A stretch of DNA of 64,000 nt, taken from positions 1 through 64,000 of the forward strand of contig CAWFMA010000012.1 of the NCBI GenBank assembly GCA_963816855.1, written 5' to 3'. The notes beneath the pieces were generated by a model that searched no databases, was not told where the DNA came from, and saw only the letters and a program-made list of their open reading frames with translations. This document shows, in pieces, positions 36,901-44,059 of this stretch (the stretch's first letter is position 1; each line of letters begins with the position of its first letter). This DNA is from DASTFP01 sp963816855. GTDB taxonomy: Bacteria; Verrucomicrobiota; Verrucomicrobiia; Chthoniobacterales; Terrimicrobiaceae. The position numbers were made by a program, and so were the translations under genes.

Positions 36901-37165
36901 GGTTCCCCTCGTAGAGCCCGATGACCTTCGAACAGGCCGCTTGATAATCGCGGATGATCGCCAGGAGGTCTTCAGGATCGAGGCTCTCGGACAACTCCGT
37001 CGAACCGATGATGTCCGAAAACATGATCGAAATCTGCCGGCGCTCGCCGTGGCGCGAATGTTGCTTGTCCGAGGCGCTGCCTCCGCGGCCGATGAAGGGC
37101 ATTCCGCACTGACTGCAAAAGCGCGAGTCGTATGGGCTCTCCGCATTGCAGTTCTTGCATTTCAT
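33932..37165 (-). CDS. Class III adenylate/guanylate cyclase with AAA-type ATPase and TPR regions
   Basis: A 1077-residue multidomain signalling protein. Residues 3-20 form a zinc ribbon (CxxC-x10-CxxC). A class III cyclase domain follows (about 43-230) with metal-binding ISIMFSDIIGST and KYLGDGILAYFGYP, VGIHTGLVVIGDM and the NLAARIQ helix. From about 255 an ATPase of the STAND/AAA type carries Walker A GEAGVGKSRLL and Walker B LFALEDLHWIDPST. The C-terminal 450 residues are TPR-like helical repeats (for example KALQYWLMAGVRALQRSAN). Such proteins make cAMP or cGMP under control of the ATPase sensor. Being first in the run, it may regulate the downstream pathway. Confidence 0.9.
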   Translation of the reverse strand: MKCKNCNAESPYDSRFCSQCGMPFIGRGGSASDKQHSRHGERRQISIMFSDIIGSTELSESLDPEDLLAIIRDYQAACSKVIGLYEGNLAKYLGDGILAYFGYPIAHEDDPRRAIQAGLGIIEAMAAIRERCLRETGVRVNVRVGIHTGLVVIGDMNNDDQLEEYAIVGNAPNLAARIQAAAEPNTLIVSSDTYKLTRGFFEAVDYGTHALKGISQAVKLYRIVHESTARSRLDAASGHLTPLAGRDNELQIAMSRWHRAQEGFGQVVLVCGEAGVGKSRLLLSLKERASNDPDAWLTELRCSPFHQSSSFHPVIDFLERVALKFESGDTSASKLLKIEGFALQHGLDISGAVPLIASLLSVPLDQQYRALVLTPQRQRQRTIETLVRAILARAGRQPMLFALEDLHWIDPSTLEMLDELIARAGRHKLLVFLSYRPQFAPPWPIGNNFAQIELLGLSRKNAAEVIRRVAGNKDLPEEAIEHIIAKTDCVPLFLEEFTKTILEGDMLVERDGRYELSAPLASLGIPSTLQNSLNSRLDRMQGAKAVAQLGATIGREFTYEMLRAIPGLHKQRLRAKLEQLVEARILYRQGSSPRESYIFKHALIQDAAYSSLLKSRRRSYHRQIAETFEERFSELAATQPERLAQHYTEALQSQKALQYWLMAGVRALQRSANAEAISHLRRGLALVAQLGDPATKAQFELQLQSAIGPALIALKGFGDGEVGAVYRRAAQLGAQIGEGPHVFTSLWGQWVYHLVRDDLHKARSLALEMKRLGEASRESPKLIEAYWTLGNTLFWLGKLDESRLNLEKAIEIYDPETHHQHAYLYGQDPGVAAHCYAAYTYFALGFPDKAATAQQKALQLAESLKHPFSIGWALAFRFMIDMFSCDPTRALASANETMAYCSEQAYLFWLFAATTVKGWAISLLGNPEEGIPLIEKGLAGWETIGSIIVRPVFLGLLGEARALRGDLDGAMSSVNQGILIAERHHEFLSKLFLDRIKGELLHQRGSVEEAEKLLRATIERGLKAGARSFALASAIGLATVQRGRKTEGQEKVRKILGTYTEGFENPFIQRAQKVASA

Positions 37166-37254
37166 CGGAAACGTATCGTAATGATACTGATGGTATACCT
37201 CTCGGCACCCGAAATTGCATTGGGAATCATGCGGAGGCCCGCCTCCCTTCCCTC

Positions 37255-37530
37255 ATGAAACCAGTCACCGTCTTCCTGTTAATACTTTGGCTCTGTTCCC
37301 TCGGACTGCTGGCTTACCAGCACCACCGGCAGACCGCGGTTTACGAACGGCAAAACCAGGCGATTGCTCTCGTCCAAAAGCAATACGACGCCGCCCTTCG
37401 TGAGAATCAAGCGCTGAGGACCGTGAGCCGCCTGGCAGCCAGTTCGCGGACGGCGCTCTCGCAGGCACAGCCCATTGCGTCTCGCTACCAACGGACTTAC
37501 CGGGCGCAGGATCTGAGCTCGGCACGCTAG
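37255..37530 (+). CDS. Small membrane-anchored protein, 3' end set by a repeat
   Basis: A 91-residue protein beginning MKPVTVFLLILWLCSLGLLA, a single N-terminal membrane segment, followed by a charged region YERQNQAIALVQKQYDAALR likely to be a short coiled coil. The frame is open upstream to 37132, but ATG 37255 directly precedes the membrane segment. Its TAG stop (37528-37530) is made by the first three bases of repeat copy B, so the original protein may have been longer. No family is recognised. It is divergent from the cyclase gene, sharing a 90-bp intergenic region. Confidence 0.5.
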   Translation: MKPVTVFLLILWLCSLGLLAYQHHRQTAVYERQNQAIALVQKQYDAALRENQALRTVSRLAASSRTALSQAQPIASRYQRTYRAQDLSSAR

Positions 37531-37836
37531 GAGAGTGTTGAGAAACCCGCGTACGCCACGTTGCTGTCAATTTTTGGGAAGATCGCAAGGAGCCAAGCGC
37601 GGGCTAGATGGGGTTGCGGGGTCCCCATCTCCCCGCAAGCCGTGGCGCTACGGACAAGCTTGGCGACACCGCGAGGCCGAAAATTGGTGCAACCGAAGGG
37701 CGCGAACTCTTTGGAGCATCTCTCGGCGTCGCTCCTCAGTCACAGCCCCTCAACGGGGATGCTCCTTCGTCCCTCCACCGATATGTGCCCCAAAGAGCTC
37801 GCGCGTGACATACGCGGGTTTCTCAACAGTCTCCTA
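37528..37836. repeat. TA-flanked palindromic repeat (MITE-like), copy B with nested insertion
   Basis: The element begins TAGGAGAGTGTTGAGAAACC and ends GGTTTCTCAACAGTCTCCTA. The first about 180 bp run in the same orientation as copy C with few differences. About 100 bp are then inserted after GAAGGGCGCGAAC; this insert is itself an imperfect palindrome whose arms read GCGCGAACTCTTTGGAGCA and, on the other strand, GCGCGAGCTCTTTGGGGCA. Total 309 bp against 208 bp for the other copies. Confidence 0.8.
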
Positions 37837-38050
37837 GGCCCATGGTGCAAATCCAAAGCGCGCCCGGCAGAACAGGTTGAGTATCGGAGGCCCAGGCCTT
37901 CTGGGTTCGGCGCGTAGTCCGCCGAAGAAAGAGGCGATTCCTGCTTCACGCGACGGTGGGCTTTGTTGTTGACTTGCCAAAGTGGGGGGAGTGCCGATGG
38001 TGGACCGGCGCTCGCGTCGAAGGCGGGCGCGAGAAGAAAGACTTTACTGA

Positions 38051-39169
38051 ATGAAGATTGCGCGAAGAAGGAAGCTCTTGGGACTGGAAGTCATTTTCGG
38101 CGTCCTTTGCCTGTTGGGGGCGGGCTGCTCGAAGAAGCCCCCGGAGGTCTTGGCGCCGGTGGTTCAGCCGGTGACGACGTTTTTTATTGAAAGCGTTTCG
38201 GAGGTTCCCTTTCGGAGGTTTCCCGGGGAAGTAATGGCGGGACGGACGGGGAGGCTTTCCTTTGACGTGCCGGGGAGGCTGGTGGAGTTTCCCATTTTCG
38301 AAGGGCAACTGGTCAAGGAGGGGGACCTGATCGGCCAGTTGGAGCGGGCGGACTTCATCGCGCGGCGGGACAGCGCGCTGGCGCAGTTCACCACGGCGCG
38401 GGAGGAATACCAGCGGAACCGCACCTTGAGGCAGAGGGGAGTGATCGCGGCAGCGGAGCTTGATCACCGAAGAAGGGACTTCGAAGTAGCCGAGGCGGCG
38501 CTGCGTTCCGCGCAACGGGCGCTTGACGACACGAGGCTGGTGGCCCCCTTTGAGGGGAGGATCTCTCAGCGCATCGCCGAGAATTTTCAGAACGTGCAAG
38601 CCAAGGAGTTGGTGGCGATTTTGGAGAAAGTCTCCACGCTGGAAGTCGACATCAACCTGCCCGAGCGCGACATGGCGCTGGCCGGGCGGGGAATCACCGT
38701 GGGGGAGGCCAGGAGCCTGCTTGAAGCCAAGGTGGAATTCGCCACGGTGCCGGGCGAGCAATTTGAGCTGACTCTGGAATCCTTTTCGACCCGGGCCAAC
38801 CCGGCGTCGCGCACCTTTACGGTCACCTTTTCTTTTCATCCTCCCGAGGGCAAGAACATCCTGCCGGGTATGACCTGCACGGTGCTGCTGCGTTTTCGGG
38901 AGGGCGCCGCCAGCACAGCGGCGGCGGCCGATCCGCATGTCTACGATGTGCCCGTTCAAGCCATATTGACCGAGGAGAATCGGACGTGGGTGTGGCGCTT
39001 GGATCCCAGAAACATGAAAGTCGCGCGCGTTGGGGTTGAATTGCTGGGCCTGGCGGGGGGCTCCGCGCAGATTCGCAGTCCGGAACTCAGTCCGGGCGAA
39101 GAACTGGTTAGCTCGGGGGTTCGGTTTCTCTCTCAGGGGATGGCGGTGCGGCGTCTGGAGACTCCATGA
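38051..39169 (+). CDS. RND efflux periplasmic adaptor (membrane fusion protein)
   Basis: A 372-residue HlyD/AcrA-type adaptor. The N-terminus has a hydrophobic segment ending in a lipobox (LLGAGC, Cys at about residue 26), so it is probably a lipoprotein. Barrel-sandwich and hairpin segments follow: GRLSFDVPGRLVEFPIFEGQ, LVKEGDLIGQLERADF, the coiled-coil AQFTTAREEYQRNRTLRQRG and VAPFEGRISQRIAE. It would bridge the inner-membrane RND pump to an outer-membrane channel. Its TGA overlaps the permease ATG by four bases (ATGA), so the two are translationally coupled. No outer-membrane factor gene is in the window. Confidence 0.92.
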   Translation: MKIARRRKLLGLEVIFGVLCLLGAGCSKKPPEVLAPVVQPVTTFFIESVSEVPFRRFPGEVMAGRTGRLSFDVPGRLVEFPIFEGQLVKEGDLIGQLERADFIARRDSALAQFTTAREEYQRNRTLRQRGVIAAAELDHRRRDFEVAEAALRSAQRALDDTRLVAPFEGRISQRIAENFQNVQAKELVAILEKVSTLEVDINLPERDMALAGRGITVGEARSLLEAKVEFATVPGEQFELTLESFSTRANPASRTFTVTFSFHPPEGKNILPGMTCTVLLRFREGAASTAAAADPHVYDVPVQAILTEENRTWVWRLDPRNMKVARVGVELLGLAGGSAQIRSPELSPGEELVSSGVRFLSQGMAVRRLETP

Positions 39170-42100
39170 ATCTGGCCGAAGCCGCCATACGCAACAAGAC
39201 GGTCACCTTGGTTTTCACCACTTTGATGGTGGTCCTGGGGGTATGGTCCTACCTGAATCTTCCGCGCCTTGAGGATCCAGAGTTCACCATCAAAGACGCC
39301 CTCATTGTCACCGATTATCCGGGGGCCTCGGCTCAAGAGGTCGCCGACGAGGTAACCGACGTCCTCGAGCGGGCGGTGCAGCAACTTGGGCAGCTCGAGC
39401 GGGTGGAGTCGCGCTCCGAGCGCGGTCGAAGCATCGTGACGGCCACCATCAAGGACCGCTACGATCGCAACACCCTGCCCCAGGTCTGGGACGAGCTGCG
39501 GCGCAAGGTCGCCGACGCCCAGTCTCAATTGCCTCCGGGCGCGGGCCCCTCACGGGTGCTGGACGACTTCGGCGACGTCTTCGGGATCTTCTACGCGCTG
39601 ATCGGCGACGACTATTCGGATGCGCAGCTCACCGAGGTGGCGAAGATGTTGCGACGCAATCTGATTCTGGTGCGCGACGTCAAGAAGGTCGAAATTTTTG
39701 CCAGCCAGCAGGAGATCGTCTATGTGGAGATGGACCGCGACCGGATGGCGCGGCTGGGGGTGCGTCCCGAGGAGATTTTTTCCCTTCTTCGCGAGCAGAA
39801 CCTGGTGGTTTCGGCGGGTTCTCTGGATGTGGGGCCTTTAAGGCTAAGCCTGGACCCCACGGGGGCGATCACCAATGTCGATCAACTTGGGGACATCCTG
39901 ATCCGGCATTCCGGGGACCAATCCCAGCCATTGGTCTATTTGCGCGACATTGCCACCATCTGGCGGGGTTACGCCGAGCCGCCCACCACGCTTCTGCGCT
40001 ATGACGGGAAGCCCGCCGTCGGCTTGGGAATTTCCACTGTAAGCGGCGGAAACGTCGTCACCATGGGCGAGGCGGTCCAAAGGCGCCTGGACGAGCTTCG
40101 CTCCGAAATTCCCCTGGGCGTCGAATTGCACACGATCTCCTTTCAGGCCGACAACGTCACTGAGGCCATCCGGGATTTTGTCACCAACCTGGTCCAGGCC
40201 GTGGTCATCGTCTTCGTGGTGCTCCTGATTTTCATGGGGCTTCGAAGCGGCCTGATCATCGGGGTCATTCTCTTGGTCACCATTTGCGCCACGATGATCG
40301 TGATGGACCTGCTGCAGCTGCCGCTGGAGCGCATTTCCCTGGGTGCCCTGATCATCGCTCTGGCCATGCTCATCGACAACGCCATCGTCATCACCGAAGG
40401 CATGCTGATCGCCATCGAGCGCGGCACCGACCGTTTGAAGGCGGCCCGCGAGGTCGTGAGCCAGACGGCCATTCCCTTGTTGGGCTCAACGGCCATCGCC
40501 ATCCTCGCTTTTGGCGCCATCGGGCTCTCCCAGGATAGCACCGGGGAATATTGCCGCTCGCTCTTTGTCGTGCTCTTGATTTCGCTGACCATCAGCTGGG
40601 TTACCGCTGTGACCACCACCCCCCTTTTGGGATATCTCTTTTTGAAGAAGAGCGCTCAAGGGGCCCAGGCAAGGAGCAGCGATCCTTACGCGGGAGTTTT
40701 TTACTCCTCCTACAAGCGTCTGCTGCTCTTTTGCCTCAAATTTCGCTGGCTCACCTTGGGGGTGCTCGTGGGCCTGTTGGTTCTGGCGGGCTTTGGCTTT
40801 CGCTTCGTCGAGCAAAGCTTCTTTCCGGATTCCACCCGACGGCAGTTGCTGGTGGATATCTGGATGCCCGAGGGGACGCGAGCCGATGAGCTCGATCGCA
40901 CCACCGCGCAGATGGCCAAGTTCATCCGTGCTGTGCCTGGCGTCACCCACCTGACCACGGTGGTGGGCCGCGGCGCCTTGCGCTTCCTGCTGACCTATTC
41001 CCCGGAGCAGGCCAATTCGTCCTTTGCCCAATTCATTATTGATGTCAGCGACCAGCGCCTGCTGGACTCTATTCAGCCCCGCGTCCAACAAGAGTTGAGC
41101 GAGGGCTTTCCCGATTCCCTCATCATTACCAAGCGATTCCTTCTGGGCCCCGGCTCAGGCGGCCGAATCCAGGTGCGTTTTGCGGGACCCGACCACAACG
41201 AGCTGCGCCGGCTGGCTGCCCAAGCGATGACCATCCTGCGCGAGGACGGCACGGCCAAAGGGGTGCGCATCGATAGCCGGGAGCAGATCCCGATCGTGCG
41301 TCCTCAATTCGCCGAAGTCCAGGCCCGGCAGGCAGGCATCACCCGGACCGATCTGGGAGCCGCCCTGCAGAGCGCCTTCAGCGGGCGCAGGATCGGGGTT
41401 TATCGCGAAGGCGACGAGTTGATTCCCATCGTGGCGCGCGCCCCGCAATCCGAGCGCAGCGACCCGGACTTCCTGCACGACCTGCAGATCTTCAGCCCTG
41501 TCGCCGGGGGCTTCATTCCGATGCGCCAGCTCGTTTCGGGCTTCGCCATCGACCTCGAGAACCCCTTCATCATGCGGCGCGACGGACAGGAAACCATCAC
41601 CGTCCATGCGGACCCCGCCACGGGCCTAGCCGGGACCCTCTTCGATCGCGTGCGCGCCAAGATCGAAGCCATCCCGCTGCCCCCCGGCTACTCCATGCAA
41701 TGGGGCGGGGAGCACGAGGACTCTTCCAAGGCTCAGGCCGCCCTGGCCGGAACGCTCCCGGCCTTTGTCCTTCTCATGGTCCTGATCTGCGTCTGGCTCT
41801 TTAACTCCCTGCGCATCACCTTGATCATCTGGCTCATCGTCCCCCTTTCCCTCATCGGCATCGTTCTGGGCCTTCTGCTCTTTGGAAAACCGTTCGGCTT
41901 CATGGCCCTCCTGGGCGCCCTGAGCTTGTCGGGCATGCTGATCAAAAATGCCATCGTCCTCATCGAGGAGATCAATCTCTTGCTCGCCTCCGGCAAACCC
42001 CCGTGGGACGCCGTCCTGGAGGCCTCCGTCAGCCGCGTGCGTCCCGTCTCGATGGCCGCCCTCACCACGGTCTTTGGCCTCATCCCCCTGCTCTTCGACG

Positions 42101-42219
42101 TCTTCTTTGGCGCCATGGCCGTCACGATCATCGTGGGCCTCCTCTTCGCCACCATCCTCACGCTCATCGTCGTGCCACTCCTCTACGTCGTTTTCTTCCG
42201 CTTCCACCCCTCCGAGTGA
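39166..42219 (+). CDS. RND-family efflux permease
   Basis: A 1017-residue inner-membrane pump, full length for the AcrB/MdtBC superfamily. Membrane segment 1 is at the N-terminus (KTVTLVFTTLMVVLGVWSYL). The periplasmic region includes DYPGASAQEVADEVTDVLE; the TM4 segment ISLGALIIALAMLIDNAIVI holds the conserved aspartate of the proton relay. The second half repeats the pattern (GFMALLGALSLSGMLIKNAI, PVSMAALTTVFGLIPLLF). It exports hydrophobic compounds or metals using the proton-motive force. Substrate cannot be assigned; with a single permease gene the pump should be a homotrimer. Confidence 0.93.
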   Translation: MNLAEAAIRNKTVTLVFTTLMVVLGVWSYLNLPRLEDPEFTIKDALIVTDYPGASAQEVADEVTDVLERAVQQLGQLERVESRSERGRSIVTATIKDRYDRNTLPQVWDELRRKVADAQSQLPPGAGPSRVLDDFGDVFGIFYALIGDDYSDAQLTEVAKMLRRNLILVRDVKKVEIFASQQEIVYVEMDRDRMARLGVRPEEIFSLLREQNLVVSAGSLDVGPLRLSLDPTGAITNVDQLGDILIRHSGDQSQPLVYLRDIATIWRGYAEPPTTLLRYDGKPAVGLGISTVSGGNVVTMGEAVQRRLDELRSEIPLGVELHTISFQADNVTEAIRDFVTNLVQAVVIVFVVLLIFMGLRSGLIIGVILLVTICATMIVMDLLQLPLERISLGALIIALAMLIDNAIVITEGMLIAIERGTDRLKAAREVVSQTAIPLLGSTAIAILAFGAIGLSQDSTGEYCRSLFVVLLISLTISWVTAVTTTPLLGYLFLKKSAQGAQARSSDPYAGVFYSSYKRLLLFCLKFRWLTLGVLVGLLVLAGFGFRFVEQSFFPDSTRRQLLVDIWMPEGTRADELDRTTAQMAKFIRAVPGVTHLTTVVGRGALRFLLTYSPEQANSSFAQFIIDVSDQRLLDSIQPRVQQELSEGFPDSLIITKRFLLGPGSGGRIQVRFAGPDHNELRRLAAQAMTILREDGTAKGVRIDSREQIPIVRPQFAEVQARQAGITRTDLGAALQSAFSGRRIGVYREGDELIPIVARAPQSERSDPDFLHDLQIFSPVAGGFIPMRQLVSGFAIDLENPFIMRRDGQETITVHADPATGLAGTLFDRVRAKIEAIPLPPGYSMQWGGEHEDSSKAQAALAGTLPAFVLLMVLICVWLFNSLRITLIIWLIVPLSLIGIVLGLLLFGKPFGFMALLGALSLSGMLIKNAIVLIEEINLLLASGKPPWDAVLEASVSRVRPVSMAALTTVFGLIPLLFDVFFGAMAVTIIVGLLFATILTLIVVPLLYVVFFRFHPSE

Positions 42220-42366
42220 TTGTCTCACGTCTGTTTGTCCAGCTCTCAGCGCCGTTGTTTCGTGAATGATTGAAGAAGGAAAATAGATGGTTCAGCGTTC
42301 CTATCGCTACAGATGGCCGCTCAGCGCGCCGCTTTGGCAGGCGGCGAAGGGATAAGGAGCAACGAT

Positions 42367-43413
42367 ATGCCCAAACAAACTCCCATCCCCGCGCTTGTCC
42401 GCGTCAAACCGGGGGTTTTGGACCGCATCGGACACTATGCGGAGCGGCAGCAATTCCTGCGCGTCCGTTTGTTCTTCAGTGAGGACCTGAACTCCGAACT
42501 GACGTCGCGGCTGATCCAGTCGCTACGATCCCGGAGCATCCAGATCGTGCAGTTGACGCCCGTGAGCTCCATCGCTTTCGAAAACGTCGCCGAGATTTTC
42601 CGCCGCGCCGAGGGAGAGGCTGACGCGATAATCGGATTTGGCGGGGGCAAGGCACTCGATGTCGCCAAGTATCTGGCGTTCCTTTTTCGCCTCCCCTACT
42701 TCTCGGTGCCAACCTCTCTGTCGAACGACGGCTTCTGCAGTCCGCAGTCTAGCCTGACGATCGACGAGCGCAGGCACCCGCTGCCATCAACCATGCCGTA
42801 CGGGGTGATTCTCGACACGGCCGTTTGTTTGGGCGCCCCGGAGATTCTCTGGCATTCCGGAGTCGGCGATCTTGTCGCCAAGTTCACGGCGGTGGTCGAT
42901 TGGAAGCTCGCCTTTCACGCCGCGGGCACTCCGGTCGACGATTTTGCCGCTCTGCTCTCCGATGCCAGCGTCTTTCAGTTTCTGGCCAGGCCCGTCCGGG
43001 ACCTTGAGGGCATGACCCTGCTTGGAACCGCGTTGCTCCTCAATGGCATTTCCATGTCGATTTCCGGTTCATCTCGCCCCGGGAGCGGCAGCGAGCATCT
43101 TATCTCCCATGCGCTGGACAGGGTGAGCAAACGCCCGCGCCTCCACGGACTTCAGGTCGGTGTTGCGTCCTATCTTGTCAGCCTGCTTCAGGGTCGAAAC
43201 TCCGGGCGCATCGCCGCTCTCTTCGACGCGACCGGCTTTTGGCGCGCGATCGCGGTGGACCCCTTTGACCGCGGGGAATGGCTTGAAGCTGTCCGCATGG
43301 CGCCTTCGATCAAATCGAATTTCCACACGATCCTCTCCGCGCGCGACTGCCTCCCGGAAATAGAAAGAGCGCTTCAAACCGATCCCAACCTGCGGCAGTG
43401 CTTCGAGGGCTAA
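42367..43413 (+). CDS. Iron-containing alcohol dehydrogenase superfamily, sn-glycerol-1-phosphate dehydrogenase-like
   Basis: A 348-residue protein starting at ATG 42367, preferred over 42313 because of the AAGGAG just upstream. IIGFGGGKALDVAKYLAFL carries the GGGK nucleotide-binding motif. YFSVPTSLSNDGFCSPQSS and the metal-ligand region WHSGVGDLVAKFTAVVDW with SGSSRPGSGSEHLISHALD match the G1P dehydrogenase / AraM branch. These enzymes reduce DHAP to sn-glycerol-1-phosphate, the backbone of archaeal lipids, which some bacteria also make. No geranylgeranyl-glyceryl-phosphate synthase is nearby, so the role is open. It faces the HdeD gene tail to tail. Confidence 0.8.
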   Translation: MPKQTPIPALVRVKPGVLDRIGHYAERQQFLRVRLFFSEDLNSELTSRLIQSLRSRSIQIVQLTPVSSIAFENVAEIFRRAEGEADAIIGFGGGKALDVAKYLAFLFRLPYFSVPTSLSNDGFCSPQSSLTIDERRHPLPSTMPYGVILDTAVCLGAPEILWHSGVGDLVAKFTAVVDWKLAFHAAGTPVDDFAALLSDASVFQFLARPVRDLEGMTLLGTALLLNGISMSISGSSRPGSGSEHLISHALDRVSKRPRLHGLQVGVASYLVSLLQGRNSGRIAALFDATGFWRAIAVDPFDRGEWLEAVRMAPSIKSNFHTILSARDCLPEIERALQTDPNLRQCFEG

Positions 43414-43432
43414 AGTGCGCTCCAGGCCCTCG
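43404..43432. terminator. Hairpin between convergent genes
   Basis: A 7-bp perfect stem CGAGGGC/GCCCTCG with a 15-nt loop spans the stop codon of the dehydrogenase gene and the gap before the convergent HdeD gene. No T-run follows on either strand, so intrinsic termination is only suggested by its position. Confidence 0.3.
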
Positions 43433-43441
43433 CGCATCGGC

Positions 43442-44002
43442 CTACAAAGCAGGCTTGGGCGCCGCGAGGCCGAGCATCAAAAGCGACAGGCCGCTGAAAA
43501 GCGAGTTGATTCCAAAGAACAGACCCAGCACCCAGGCGGAATCGGAAGGCCATCTCGCGTAGACCATCAGGCCCAAAATGAGCGCGGCGATACCGTTAAT
43601 CAGCGTCCAACTCCAGCCATCATGCTTCCGAAGCTTGAACGCTCCGGCGATGAGAAAGATGCCTTCCACGATCAGGAACACGGCGAAAATGAGGGTGATG
43701 ACGGCGATGCTCGACGCCACGCAAATAAAGAGCGCCAATCCGGCGGCGATTCGGATGAGGGCAAAGAGCGCCTCGAGAATGCGGTGGGTGACCTCTTTCC
43801 CGAAGAGGGCCATGAAAAGCGAAATACCTCCGGTGACCAGAGCGAAGGCTCCGAGAAACTGGGCGATCACAAAAGAGAAAAGCAGAGGCGAAGCAATCGC
43901 CAGGAAACCGACCAGGATGGAAAGGATGCCTCCCGCAATCAGCCAGCCGCGGCTCTTGGAAAGGGGATGTGCGGAAGCGCCGGGAGATAGTTCGGTTGTC
44001 AT
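43442..44002 (-). CDS. HdeD-family acid-resistance membrane protein (DUF308)
   Basis: A 186-residue protein with about six membrane segments. Characteristic HdeD/DUF308 segments are SRGWLIAGGILSILVGFLAI near the N-terminus, LGAFALVTGGISLFMALFG, LRKHDGWSWTLINGIAALIL and WVLGLFFGINSLFSGLSLL. E. coli HdeD contributes to acid resistance at high cell density; its mechanism is not settled. The gene begins 57 bp downstream of the D-lactate dehydrogenase stop on the same strand, so the two may be co-transcribed, linking acid production to acid tolerance. Confidence 0.88.
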   Translation of the reverse strand: MTTELSPGASAHPLSKSRGWLIAGGILSILVGFLAIASPLLFSFVIAQFLGAFALVTGGISLFMALFGKEVTHRILEALFALIRIAAGLALFICVASSIAVITLIFAVFLIVEGIFLIAGAFKLRKHDGWSWTLINGIAALILGLMVYARWPSDSAWVLGLFFGINSLFSGLSLLMLGLAAPKPAL

Positions 44003-44059
44003 GACCAGATGCCTTCAAAAACCGTTCAGGTGAAAAGCGCGTTCCAGCGTCTCGCATGC

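Noticed and set aside
40486..41091. Minus-strand ORFs across the RND permease
   Set aside because: Shadow frames of a well-supported gene; glycine/arginine-rich with no domain.
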